Source: Eremomyces bilateralis CBS 781.70 (taxonomy: Eukaryota > Ascomycota > Dothideomycetes > Eremomycetales > Eremomycetaceae). From it: a DNA stretch of 64,000 nucleotides. The DNA lies in the NCBI RefSeq assembly GCF_010015585.1, contig NW_022985069.1, positions 791,528 through 855,527 of the forward strand. Direction: 5' to 3'. Below the pieces are notes generated by a model that did no database searches, was not told where the DNA came from, and saw nothing but the letters and a program-made list of their open reading frames with translations. Positions 11,192 through 23,263 of this stretch are shown here, in pieces. Position numbers and translations under genes: made by a program. Numbering within the stretch: position 1 is the stretch's first letter; each line of letters starts with the position of its first letter.

Positions 11192-12373
11192 TTACGCGTT
11201 GTTGGCCCCTATGGTCCAACAAAGTTCGGGCATGGAATCAACGCGGGCCTTGATCCAATCCTGCCGAATTCCGCCCCATCCCTCTTTCAAAAGCTGTTGC
11301 GTCTCATCAGGCTCCCAATGGGTAAATTTACGTACGTGTTGCTTCATTGGTTGGAAAGCGTCCTCAATGATCGCGAGGTCTGGAGATCCTGCGCAATTGA
11401 AATAGTGTTCAAGACGGTGATCAGAATGGGACTTCCATTCCTTTACGATATTTCCCCTAGCGCGTGGCGGCCCATGGCCTGAGTCTTGGTCCTCCCAATA
11501 CAAAATCGTGACCGTTCTGGATCCAAGGTTTGGTAATGGGATCTAGGATGGAATCGATATATGTTTGTTGTGTCATCTTACCCGTGGTATTGCTCGGTAC
11601 ATTATACGTTACAAGGTCTGATTTGAAGTTGTAGCCAACAGCCCCCCAGACGTGTACGTTATTTTTGGCGTTATCTTCAACTTTCCTTGTCGTTGTACAC
11701 ATTGAGAGCAATACCGCTCGCCCGGGCGTCGAATAATCATCAACTTTCCTTGCGGACCAAGCCCGGCGTGGGACTCGTCGCTGAAACGGACCCTCCTCCA
11801 CAGGTATTTGGTAGGATATCGGTCCTTCATTAAGTTAGCGAAATCGAGGCGCTTTTCGGCGAGGTTCCTAGAAACCCATGCTTCTTGACAGGCGACGCAT
11901 TTATGGTAATCCATCGTACCTATAGCCCGCTTAACGGTACGCCCGCAGACGTCTAGACCAGCCTCATACCCTAGGGCCTCCCAGGACATGGCCCTTCCAT
12001 AGACATCTTGTTCTTCAAGGATCCTCTCCATCTCGTGGATATCTTTAGAGGAGATAAGCGGTTTACGTCCTCTTGGTTCCTGATCAGGGGGGAAATGGCG
12101 ACGATCTCCATTTCGGTTCCTCTTACTGATGAACTCCATACCAGTCCTCCACGGGACTCCTTCGAAGCGAAAGACCTCGGTTTTGGTACGAACTGGGTCG
12201 TATCCATAACGTCTGTTTTGAGCCTCAATGAACTCGACGGCACCGCGAATTCGGGACTTTTTGGGTGAGTCCCAATGAGGATGATTCATCTGCATAGTAT
12301 TAGGGTATTTCAGAGCTTTTGATGCGTCAAAGCCATATTTAATTGATATATATTGATGAATTGTCAAAATCAT
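11192..12373 (-). mobile_element. Decayed Tc1/mariner-type transposon (DDE_3 transposase)
   Basis: Transposase sequence lies on the minus strand in three overlapping frames: 12373-11609, 11801-11457 and 11503-11192, so at least two frameshifts have broken it. The first frame has the helix-turn-helix part (GRKPLISSKDIHEMERIL) and the first catalytic Asp in RFSDESHAGLG. The last frame has the second Asp in WEDQDSGHGP and the third acidic residue in IIEDAFQPMKQHV. This is the usual order of fungal Tc1-like elements, whose product moves the element between TA sites. No convincing terminal repeats were found, so the outer limits are those of the coding remains. Confidence 0.8.
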
Positions 12374-12383
12374 ATTTTATCTA

Positions 12384-12566
12384 CAGTCAACCTTCGCTAT
12401 AACGATTGAATCCGCACAGGCGAATCCAATCGTTATAACGCGGATATCGCTAAAATGAATTTTCTTGGCAGCATTGATTGAGAATCCGTGCAGGGAATCT
12501 TATCGCTATAATGCGAATATCGCTGTAGCGGTAATCGTTATAGCGGTGCACGGCGGTGGTTGACTG
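12384..12566. mobile_element. 183-bp MITE with pogo-like ends and TA target duplication
   Basis: The two ends are inverted copies starting CAGTCAACC, and both carry CGCTATAACGATT a little further in. TA dinucleotides flank the element at 12382-12383 and 12567-12568. Internal inverted copies of CTATAACGATTG give further fold-back. Ends of this type with TA duplication are typical of pogo-family short non-autonomous elements. It lies about 255 bp upstream of the start codon of the HLTF-like gene and so falls in its promoter or leader. Confidence 0.82.
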
Positions 12567-12820
12567 TATTGGGTATTTGTGTGGCTGCGGATGAACTTCG
12601 GCAATGGTGGCCTGACTGGGATGCAAATTCCAGTCAATCGCGTGCCAGCGCGTTTCAACATTCAGCTAGTCGCAAGTTCGCAACCCGCATTGTCTCCAGA
12701 AAGATAATCAGTGCTTATCGCATCAATAATAACTCTCGCATTTCGCTCAGCGCATCGTTGTTAGTCACATCGTTGATAGGCGCATCTCCGGCGCGTTGTT
12801 CTTCCAAGGAAGCTGTGATA

Positions 12821-15811
12821 ATGCCTCCACGTGCATCGGCACCATCGAAGCGGTCGGCACCATCGAAGCGGTCGGCTCAGGTTATTGACCTGACTGGCGA
12901 TGATGTGGAAAATGGCCACACTGCGAGACCAAAGAAAACGGCCAGAACAGCGAGTTCAGGATATGCATCAGGACTGCCTACCCCCCAAAGTACAGCTCCA
13001 TCTTCATCTCAGTCTTCAGCTCACGGAGGTCAACGCCGAGCTGCAGTCGGAAGCTCATCGTTCGCTGCACCGACAAGCCAGTATGGCGTGTCTGATGATG
13101 ATGAGGCCGATGAGCTCGTCGACTTGGTGCCCTTTGATCCAACCCAGGACTATTCTACTGCATCATTCATCCTCTATGGATCGCTTCAAACGAAGATCGT
13201 CGGGTGTCGATACTATACTGGAGTGACGACTCTAGGCGAGATGACCCTTCTCCGACGAGAGCCGGGGAACCAGTATGACCGAAACGCCATCGCGGCCCGG
13301 AATATGGAGGGCGAACAGATTGGACACATCCCTCGAGACATGGCGGCAGCGATCGCCAAGTACATGGACGATCGATCCCTCCAGGTAGAAGCGCAAATTA
13401 AAGGGAGGAAAGGTTACTACGAGTGCCCTATTCTGCTGGAGTTTTATGGGCCAAACGACCCTGAGAAGAGCGCGGCGATTACTGCGCGGATGAGACGTGA
13501 TGGGCTTCCGGTTGGGAACTTCGAAGAGTTCCACAGGACCAAGAAGGCACTCGAAAAAGCGGCTGCGAAGCAGGCTACTGACCGGGCACGCGTGGCTGCG
13601 ATGAATGGAGACTCGAGTCTACCTGTCGGTGGTTCTTTCCAAGTCCCAACTGCTGCTCCCACTCTGGCCTCAATTATGGAAGAAAGTGAGAAATACAGTG
13701 CAAGAGGCATTGATGAAGTTGTGAAGACATTTGGAGTCGGCACCGATGATCTTGAGAATATGCCCATGGCGGAGCAGCCAGCTGAAATCGCCACAAAAAT
13801 GCTGCCATACCAGCTACAGGTAAGCCAGGCGACTGATTAGAACCGGACTGCAAACGGACACTAATATTCTCCAGGGTCTCCAATGGCTGCTCGACAAGGA
13901 AAGTCCGAAACTACCGCCAAATACAGACGACGTGGTTCAACTCTGGAGGAAGCATCCAACTCAACCGGGCATGTTTTTAAACATTGCCACGACATTCGCA
14001 GTGAAAACCCCCGGCCTCATGAGTGGTGGCATTCTGGCTGATGACATGGGACTTGGGAAAACTTTGCAAATCATTTCTCTGATCATGTCAGACCCGCAGC
14101 GGATAAACTCCCCATCCAAGTCCGCCGGGCCGACACTCATATTGTCGCCTCTGAGCGTAATGAGCAACTGGACCGGACAGATCAAACACCATGTAAAGGA
14201 AGATTCCGCTCTGCGTGTGCTGACTTATCACGGAACGAACAGAAAGGTTCTTCTGAACTCTAAGACGATTGAGGACTATGATGTCGTCATCACGACTTAC
14301 GAGACTGTCATGTCGGAATATTGGTCCTCACAGGAGAATGTACCGCGTGTGAAAGGACTTTACGCTATCAATTGGAGGCGTATCGTTCTTGATGAAGGGC
14401 ATAACATCCGCAACCCTCAAGCGAAGCGTGCTGTGGCAGCTTGTGCGCTTATTGCGCAGTCGCGATGGGTCTGCACCGGCACGCCAGTGATCAACAGCTT
14501 GAAAGATTTGTATTCCATCATCAAGTTCTTACGCTTGTCAGGCGGCCTCGACCAGTTCGAAGCCTTCAATGGTAGGATCATACGTCCAGTCAATGCCGGT
14601 GATGGGGTCGGATATCGTCTACTCCAATCATTGATGCGGAGCATCTGTTTGCGCCGCAACAAAGAGATGAAATTTGTCGATCTGCGAATTCCTGAGCTCA
14701 CGGAATACGTTCACAAGATCCAGCTCTCCGATCACGAGAAAACCAAATATGATGGCCTAGCGTATGTAGTCAATTTCATGTTTCTGACCATGTACTGACC
14801 GATCACAGCTCTGAGGCCAGTGGGGCATGGAAGGAATTCGAGAACACATCTGGACAAGAGGCTGCAAACGCATACCGCCATGTCCTCGAGGTTCTCCTCC
14901 GCCTTCGACAGGTCTGCAACCACTGGAGGCTTTGCGGCGACAGGAGAATCAAGGACATCCTTGACAAGATTGAGAAAGACAAGACGGTCGAACTGACATC
15001 GGAAAACTGTGGTGCGCTGCGCAAAATGCTACAGTTGAGCATCGAGTCCCAAGAGGACTGCCCTATTTGCCTCGACACGCTTAAAGAGCCCATCATCACA
15101 GCCTGCTCTCACATTTACTGCTACGCTTGCATCGAGCGCGTCATCGACACGCAGCACAAATGCCCACTCTGTCGTGCTGATATTCAGTCTCCCCAACACG
15201 TTGTTCGCGCGGCCAAAGACGAGTCGCTCGATTCGACGCCCACTACTTTTGATGAGGATGAGTCGAGCAGTAAGATTGAAGCACTTCTCTCCATTCTCGA
15301 AGCCACACGGGTACGGCCAGGCGAGCCAACTAAGACCGTGGTGTTTAGTCAATGGACCTCATTCCTCAACCTTCTGGAGCCACACCTTCAGAAACGAAAT
15401 ATCAAATTCTGCCGCATCGATGGCACCATGTCTTCGACGCTTCGCGACAACGCGCTGGAGCGGCTCGCATCCGATCCAGAGTGCACGATTATGCTCGCGT
15501 CGCTAGCCGTCTGCTCGGTTGGGCTGAACCTCGTGGCAGCCTCTCAAGTCATCTTGGCGGATTCTTGGTGGGCGCCAGCGATCGAAGACCAAGCGGTTGA
15601 TCGTGTGCACCGGCTGGGCCAGAAGCGGGAGACCACCGTCTGGAGGTTGGTGACAGAAGGGACGGTTGAAGAGAAGGTGTTACAGATCCAAGCAAATAAA
15701 CGGGAGTTGATGAGATTGGCGGTGGCCGAAAAGGAGGGGAAGAAGAAGAAAGGAGGCAGGACGGCACGGTTGCAGGATATTCAGATGCTGTTGGGGACAC
15801 AGCAGGCGTAG
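12821..15811 (+). CDS. HLTF/Rad5-like HIRAN-SNF2-RING DNA translocase
   Basis: Three exons (12821-13819, 13875-14761, 14809-15811) give 962 residues. A Ser/Pro-rich start includes VIDLTGDD, followed by a HIRAN domain (about residues 140-230; EPGNQYDRNAIAAR), Walker A DDMGLGKT, the DEGH box in VLDEGHNIRN, a C3HC4 RING (CPICLDTLKEPI to CPLCRADI), and the helicase C half with QAVDRVHRLGQKRETTVW. This order is that of HLTF and Rad5, which rebuild stalled forks and add ubiquitin chains to PCNA. An 18-base direct repeat encodes SAPSKR twice near the N terminus. The open frame upstream of 12821 is not conserved and begins inside the MITE end, so the ATG at 12821 is preferred. Confidence 0.93.
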
Positions 15812-16204
15812 TTTCTTGTCCTCTTTCGGCTTGGGGGCGTATGGCGTGGGGTTCCGTTTTTCGGTACAAGGAGTGGAAAGAATAGTATCTTAGACGGTTC
15901 CAGTTGTATGATCTGCAGAATCTGGACTGCCGTCTCCATTTCCCGGTCGATCACCCCTCATGGGACTCGTGGCCATCGAGCGTGGTCTCGAAGGGGTGCA
16001 AACGGATAAGTGACATTCAAATTGTTTCCCAGCAATGTATCTGAGTACTAGCATTTTGAGTCTTTCAGGATAAAGATCTTGTGAACTCTAATATCTAATT
16101 GGGAAATTCCTTGGGATCGCTCGCAACCCGGTCTTCCCATTTTTGTATGAAGGTTCAGATGCTCTCAGAGTTGTCCGGCTCCCTTCTATCGTATATCATG
16201 CGGT
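15812..16204. other. Convergent 3' region
   Basis: The HLTF-like gene and the MFS transporter end towards each other here. It holds both 3' flanks; no gene was seen. Confidence 0.5.
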
Positions 16205-18004
16205 CTATGACGCGAATCTAAAGTCTAGCCGTTTATTGCCTTTATCCGTCGTAGTCGCCAGATAGTTCTCCTTCTCCTCGCCACTCATGGCATCCCACTT
16301 CTTTGTACGGATCTTGTTGGTGTAGACATAAAAGAACTTGGTCCCACCGATCAGAAAGATGTTATAAACGGCAATTCCAATGAGAACACGGTTTCCCGTC
16401 CGATACAGGGGCTTGTCCTCTTCGCGGTAGACCTAAAAGTGTGGTTAGTGAACATTCTCATTCAGAAAGGAACGGAGTTGGCGTCCTCACGTTAGTAGCA
16501 ATGATCGAGCTCGCTTGGATGCACATATTGTAGAAAGCTGTTGCGAACGTTCTGGTACGCACTGTTCCTGCATTCCGAGAAGTGACTGCAACGATGATCG
16601 CGTGTGCATATGGATGTCCGACAAGGAGGGTACTCAAAACCCACCTCACCCACGGGCCTGAGGTTGACGGAATCACTGCCAGGGCAATCAGAATCGGCAG
16701 GGACCAAACTTGGCTGATTAGCGAGATTATGAAACGCTGGTTGATCTTTTCGGAGAGCCATGTCCAGAAGAGCGCTTGCGCGATAAATAATGCGGATGCA
16801 GGTATCGTCAACAAATTGGTCTTGAAGGTATCAAAACCGACGGAACGAAGCTGCAACGTTAGGTAAGCCGTCATTGGATGATTCGGGATGAGCCAACTCA
16901 AGCCCATGAGATAGATAGGCCACATATGATAGTCTGTCAGGCAAAGCCAGATTTCTTGGGGGTTCAGCCCCTCACGATTGTGCATATCGCCTTTTGAAGG
17001 ATCGTCGCGGAGAACCCGGTTGACCATGATCTTCTCTTGATGTTCAGTGAACCAGCCGTCTTTGCCTCTAAACCGAGATTTGGTCTGTGTTGGTGACGGC
17101 GGAAGATAAAATGCGGATATAATGCCGATCAGCCCGGTCAAGGTTCCTTCTAAGGCAAATAACCATCGCCATCCTTCCATTCCATTGACGCCACGTAACC
17201 GCAGAATACCATAGGCAAGAAACGCGGAAATGACGCTGGTGCTCTGATATGCGGTCCAGAAATAGCTGAGGCGAATAGGTAATTCGCTGCTAGTGTAGAA
17301 GTACGACATGTAAAGGATAGCGTCCGGGATGAAGCCGCCTTCAATCAATCCAAGGAGGGAACGGCAGGCGTAAAAAGATGATTTGCCGCTGAGGAATGCC
17401 TGGAGGCTGGCAACCAGACTCCATGAGACCATTTGAATGGGGATCCAACGATCGGGCCCCAGTCTCTTTGAAATGAGCTGAGATGGCACTTCAGCGACCA
17501 AGAAACTGCAGTAGAAAATGGTCATTCCAGTGTTGTACTCGTTGGTAGTGAGGTTAAGATCGTCGAGCATGTTGTCTGAGAGCGCTTGGCTGATGTTCCC
17601 TCGATCAAGTTGTCTTTCCATAGCGTCAGTACGTGGGTATCAGTTGATTGTAAAGGGACTGACAATGCGAAGAACATTAAACACATCCAAGTGCATATCT
17701 TGAAGTCAATCTGTGATGGTGTTAGCTGAGTGCAATCGAATCTGGAAGGGTTATAATTTACCCTCCGAACGACTTTCTTCTCATCCTCTTCCGGCCATGT
17801 GTAATCGGGATCATAGCGATGAAACCCTTCGTAGGTCTCAACGGGCTTATAGAAATCTTGAAGGTCGGAGTCATTATCGAACGTAGTGGCTCCTTTGGTC
17901 CAGAGAGCTCCTTCAAGGACACCCGCGCTCTTTGAGACTGATTCGGAGCTGATTCGTCGGCCACCAACATCTTTTGAAATTGAGTATCTTTTGTCGTCCG
18001 CCAT
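16205..18004 (-). CDS. MFS transporter, anion:cation symporter (Dal5-like) family
   Basis: Four exons (18004-17762, 17710-17664, 17613-16491, 16432-16205) give 546 residues. After an acidic cytosolic start of about 85 residues come the first helix with LDRGNISQALSDNM, a family hallmark, and then about twelve membrane segments. WRWLFALEGTLT and GPDRWIPIQM are also as expected for ACS-family permeases, which import allantoate, pantothenate, nicotinate and similar anions across the plasma membrane. The 47-nt second exon is supported by in-phase joins on both sides. The substrate cannot be told from sequence, and no neighbour suggests one. Confidence 0.9.
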
Positions 18005-19249
18005 GGTGATCGTCTCTGCTAGGGAATTGGATAGAGAGCATCAATAGTTGAACCATTCAGGGGGATCCGAGACTTATAGTCATCGCTGAGTGGCACCTAT
18101 CTCCACCCTAACATAGCACCCCCATGGGTGCGGTGGGTGCTTCACCCGAACATGTCGTTGAGGATATGACAGAGAAACCGTGGACCGACCTAGGTCGCCA
18201 CTAAGTTCTCCTCCCGTCCCGGAGCTCACATTATGTTCACACTATCAGACGAAGAAAACAAGTTGCTAGCGGGTGCGGGTTAGGAGGCGTATAAGAGCTA
18301 ACCAATGGTAAGGGATCGAATACAGCACGCAACTGGTGGGGTCTATCGCGAAATATGCAGGAATGCAGAAAGTAAGATAAGATGCAACCTATGACAAGGT
18401 GTAGGCGTGTAGCCGTAGAGCCTAGAGGGAGTTGTCGAAGCATTGTGGTGGGATCCAGATTCCAGATTCAGTACGTTCTGAGATGGATGTGATGTCTTGG
18501 CAAATCGCGTGCTCCAGGGGGAGCGCTGACAACATATAGAGCGGAACATTCATGTCAGTGAATCCCACGCCGCTATCAACCCCTGCAACACTACTCCATA
18601 CTTGAAATGCTAAAAATGACATTGAAGATATTATTAGGGAAAATGCGGAGAGATAGTAGTAGCAAAGGGTTTAGCCCTGGGATATCGCCATATCGGTATA
18701 TGACTGAGGAAAGGATCGGTGTACTGACTCACTCAAGCATGTGCAACTCCGGTACGTATCAATCTTGACCTATGCCTAAACGCCATACACATCAAGCTTT
18801 CGAGCGGCTCTTGTGTGCCCTGAACCGTAGTTATGGTATCTTCTCGATGGACACGTGGAAGCCACGTCCCAGAGTGCATCGCCGAGTCGTGAAGTCTTGG
18901 TCATTTCCAGGTCCTCGCCGTCCTGAATTGAACCGAGCCAGTTGCCGCCCGCAAAAGAAAAGCTTAAACGAAAACGAACTGGTAGAATATCGCAACCCCA
19001 TACATGCATGGTCTGCTGTGCAAGGGCGTTCCTCAGACGTAACAGGAAACTGCATATGGAGAGGGCACTAGACGGGGGGATGTGAGACAGTGAGAGGTTT
19101 GCCGATCTTCGTGCTCTCGTGCTAACTTTCACGTCAAATTGCCTAATACAACAATGCGCTGACGCAATTCGGCACACTAGGAAAGGAAAGGATTGGTGAG
19201 ATCCAAGCGAATAAGTCTTCGCAAGGTTTAGGAATCAGTTGAGATGTCG
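18005..19249. other. Intergenic, no gene recognised
   Basis: The first part is the promoter of the transporter. Frames of up to 133 codons occur on both strands around 18.8-19.2 kb, but they overlap each other and show no domain or splice pattern. Confidence 0.4.
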
Positions 19250-19758
19250 GGCATGTTTATCTCAGCAAGCTCAGACGGTATCTTCAGATGCTACACGTGA
19301 CTGCAGTGTGGCGGTGCAGCCAAGGTATCTTCAGATACCCTCTGAGGTTGTAAGGTTTGTGTGGTGGTGTAGTTGAAGTTTTTAGAGTTCCCAATCATTT
19401 CAGTCAACCATTTAACTTTCAGTACTCGAAATCAGCTTAAAGCTTACGCGGGGCTAGGTAAAGGGCAAAGGTACCCGCTCTTTTATAGTATATTAAAAAT
19501 ATATCAAAATAAGCCTATAATATAGGATTATCATCGGCGGTTTCGAAGGGCTGGTGTAGTTGAGCTTTTTGGGCGACCCCGGTCGCCAATTTTAGTGGGG
19601 TTTAGTGCGCCGTAGGGGCCAAATTCGCTCTTTTTACCTACGGAATACACGCCCACCAAAATGCTGCAGAAGGCCCTCAGACGGCATCTGAAGATGCCTG
19701 CACCGCCACAAGCATCTTTGAAGATCCCGTCTGAGTCCCAACTGAGATAAAGGCATGT
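19250..19758. mobile_element. Fold-back element with ~90-bp imperfect inverted ends
   Basis: The left arm (about 19250-19347) and right arm (about 19674-19758) are inverted copies. Shared pieces in order are CATG..TTTATCTCAG, CTCAGACGG, ATCTTC, TGTGGCGGTGCAG and the ATCTTCAGAT/CTGAGG end. Each arm also contains a smaller inverted pair around ATCTTCAGAT. The middle is AT-rich and has a direct repeat of GGTGTAGTTGA near 19366 and 19552. No transposase frame is present, so it is probably a non-autonomous element. Target duplications were not identified. Confidence 0.6.
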
Positions 19759-20003
19759 CACTTGCGAGTTACAACCGAAGTTGATTTCGTGATGGGGGTT
19801 CCATTTATTGCACGTGGCTGAGAGTGGGCGCAGCAAGGGAGGATTCTTCAGGTTTCAAGGCATATTCTGACGACGGGAGTGAACTTGGCCATTCACCTTT
19901 CAGAATGTGTTATACTTCGTATGTAAGGTACCATGCAGATGAAGCACCAAACTCTCAAACTGATCAAACCCGCCTTTAAACGTTCCTCCGCCTCGATCCC
20001 TAA

Positions 20004-21440
20004 TTAACCTCTGTGAAAGCATCGGACTGACAGTCTCTCTAGCCGAGCACCATGAGACTTGAGAAGGACTTCCATCCTGGCGATAGGCAAGATTGATTGA
20101 CGCGTCATTTCTTCCAGTGTTTCTAATAGAAGTAAATTCTTCAAGGACGGCAAATTTATCATGGGCACCCTCCTCGCTAGGGGCAGGTACCTTGGTCTGA
20201 AGATGCCTTCGAGCGACGAAGTATCATGAATCCATACCATCCGAGATGCAAAAACACTCATATCTTCAGATGTACCGGGGGGTACATTCTGGGCTGTCTC
20301 CGCAAGGTGGGATTTCAACACAGCGTGGATGCGGACGAATCGATCGCGGAAATATCGGCAGCTGTGATTGAATATGTTTTCAATTTTCATACATATCACC
20401 AAGGCAGGGCGTTCGAGCTACGTTCTTTAGCCACCCCCCCTGATGCACATAGAAACATAACCTCTCCAATATGGATTCAAGTCCACAAAAGCGATATAAT
20501 TTAGGAAGAATGCCTGGGAGCACACATCTCCGTTGTCCGGTCGGAGTCGCCGAATTTTTAGGCAATTGTCAATGACATGCACGCTGTTACTATAGGGATA
20601 CCCCTAAGAAACCCACATTCTTTCCCTCCACCTGCAAAATGCAAGGCAAATGAAGGCTGACAGAAACGGCAGTAACAGTGTCTGGATCTTGTCCTCGGAT
20701 AGATCTACCGGATGAATAGAAGACTCGCTAGGACAGGTCTCCAGCATAAATTTCGTATGGGGGCTTGGAACGTCCTCAAACTAGACAGCGTTCTCTTCGC
20801 AGCTGAATATATGCGTGGTAGGTATCCATTGAGTAGTAGGGCTTGTTGGACATCGAAACACAGTTGAGACTTGAGAACCACTCCAATTACCATGCCATAT
20901 TTCAATATCCTTCCCATAAGCTTTGGCAGCAGAAAGAAAAGCGTTTAGCGGTCCTTGGAGAACTGCACGAGCCGTATCTCGGGTATATTCTTTCGAATGA
21001 TGTGCCTCTGGAACATACTCGTGCCAGACGTGCGATATAGGAAGAAAATTGACGTCGTTCTGTTTGGAGGAGGTCAGTCCAAAACTATTCAAGGACATCT
21101 AAAAGTTACAGAAACAGCTTTATCCTTGAAATAGACCAGAATAGACCTTGCTTCGGACAAACCTCCCCTGCTATAGCTTATTGTCATCGCCGAGGCACCT
21201 GAATCTTCATCATGATCTGTAGGAAGATGCCTCCTTGCCAGCGTATGGCGTCCTTCGGAATTGGTCATACTCAGAGGGTTTGTCGGAGAATGTCGATCCA
21301 CTTCCAACAACTTGATGAGAATCGGGATTAGTACATCACTGAACTCGCCCAGACATGTCGCCTGAATCGACTTCTTCAAAATATGCTGCAGCCACTTTCT
21401 TATGCCAATATCGAAACTTTGAATGCCTCTACGCAATGCT
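20004..21440 (-). pseudogene. Decayed HET-domain (heterokaryon incompatibility) gene
   Basis: Minus-strand sequence near 21050-20850 shows the HET-domain start (FLPISHVWHEYV) and an IEIWH motif. Further downstream, pieces such as LPRIYSAAKRT occur in other frames. HET proteins act in fungal self/non-self recognition at cell fusion. The copy looks broken, with at least three breaks, although one normal intron seems to precede the HET motif. The limits are approximate and the 3' part is poorly matched. Confidence 0.5.
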
Positions 21441-23263
21441 CTCGAAATATATTAACCCGTATTTCCAAGGCCTTGCTCTTTTTATGCTCCGCACCATCAT
21501 GGAGGAGAATTGTGGTTCGATTCCTAATCGATACGGGGATTTCTATAAGTACAGGTCGAACGCTGTGACCAACTTCTAAAACCCCCAGATTTGTTGGTGT
21601 CGTTGTCGGCCATCGTTGGAGATTTCATCGTCCAACCGACCCATAACAGCAGTGTAATATGACTGTTAGCATTTTAGCAACTTCAGGATCTTGTCACTAC
21701 AAAGCCTGTTTCTCCAGCAGAGCACCCGGGGCGGTAAGGGACCATGCTATTCCGACGCCAATCGTGGGTAGAAGTTCGATCGGTTGAGCCTGGAGGTTCA
21801 TCTCTCGATTTCTCGGGTTAGGTTTCGGTGATGGACATATGCCTCGCCGCGACCAAGACTAAAACGATGCAGGTCGCAGACAGCATATATCGGGGTAAGT
21901 AGAGAAAAAAGATACAGATGGTAAGCCAACACGCTCATAAATGAAGAAAAACAAGATGAAGTGAAGAAGCAGGGAGAGGATTGTATTGCAGACAATGGAA
22001 GACTGAATTCCACGTCCTCGCCGGACAGCTCAGCCATGTTGGTGGCGCATCATAAGCCTTTTCGATACGGATACCTCCATATTAATTTACTGGTGGAAAT
22101 ATCCTCAGCCTCGTTGGATCAATACCTAGGACGAAGGCAGGTGGAAAAACAGTGACTTTTGGGAACTCAGCCTTGGCCCTGGAAGCACGGTTTCGTTCAT
22201 GTGAACTGTTTTGGCGGGGTCTTGGGTCATACTTAAGTGCCTACGAAGCCTATGAATCCCCCAAGCACCCCCTACCCAGGTTGCAGGCTCTCTTCTAACT
22301 TCAGGGATCCAAATTCTAGTTTCTTTAAACTTTGCAATTTCATGTCCATTTCTTGGTTAAATTTTCTAGAAATGGTATAGAATGATAGAGCTCATCGATA
22401 CCAAAATCTTAATACTATTTTCTATAACGAGATTTAACTCCGTGGTGGCAACTATCTCGTTTTGGCTGATTTTTTAACATTTATTCCTGAGAAACCACGG
22501 TGAATATATAATTTTGATATCGATGATGGGAATCCGAAGAGAATTGAGCCGGAAAGCGCCCCATCGCCCCCTATCTTTAAAATGTTGGCGATTTTTGGAA
22601 ACTAACCTAAATTTCTATGATTCTAAGCACCTTAGGTAATTAAAATAGGCCGCATTGTCGACTTGGTGGCTTGGTAATCTGGAGCGGAAGCTGCCCGGTG
22701 AAGCATGTCAATCTCTAGAGCATCACGTCGGTTGCTCGGTTGGTATAAAAGGAGTCTGACTGTTATAGGCATGGCCCATGGTTGGCATAGGCTGAGAGCC
22801 TAAGCCTAATCAAGCCTAGTAGCGTCGAAATGGAACCTCATCAAGATTCCTCTGTCACAGATACCTTTACTCTTTATCTCAATCTAGAATATCTTTGGCT
22901 ATGTGTATGTTGTGTGCATCCAGCTACCGTGCCGTAACACTGACGCGGTGTTAACTTGGTGTGTGCAAGAATCGAAGCGAGTCCGGTGATCGTGCGAGAC
23001 AGTTTGGGAATAATGGAAGGACAGGAGTCCCAAAGGACATACCTCTGGGGGATATAGTGCATGGTATAGAACCATTTCATTGTTGAAGATTTCAGTTAAT
23101 GTCCAGCCGAAACACCAGTAGAGCCACCATGGCATATTGAAGAATCCGCGGTTAGGAACAATATTGAGCCCTACCATGATGAATAACCCAATATCTAGCC
23201 ACTTTACATTGTCCTGTTCTATTCAATCGTACATAATGACAGACTCACAAGCTCAGATGGAAG
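21441..23263. other. Sparse 1.8-kb region, no gene recognised
   Basis: AT-rich around 22.3-22.6 kb. Only short unsupported frames are present. GGTATAAAAGG at about 22740 is a good TATA-like box, but no gene follows that could be defended. Confidence 0.4.

Noticed and set aside
11160-12383. CTGTAG/CTACAG as terminal repeats of the Tc1-like element
   Set aside because: Only six bases match and TA is not present on both sides.
12560-12820. 87-codon upstream extension of the HLTF-like frame
   Set aside because: It begins in the MITE end, is unlike HLTF/Rad5 proteins, and a good ATG at 12821 precedes the conserved part.
18772-19177. Overlapping frames of 99 and 133 codons as genes
   Set aside because: They oppose each other, have no domain or intron signals, and lie in sparse DNA.
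21490-21545. B-box-like GGTTCGATTCC that might mark a tRNA gene
   Set aside because: No A box, acceptor stem or T/D arms can be paired around it.
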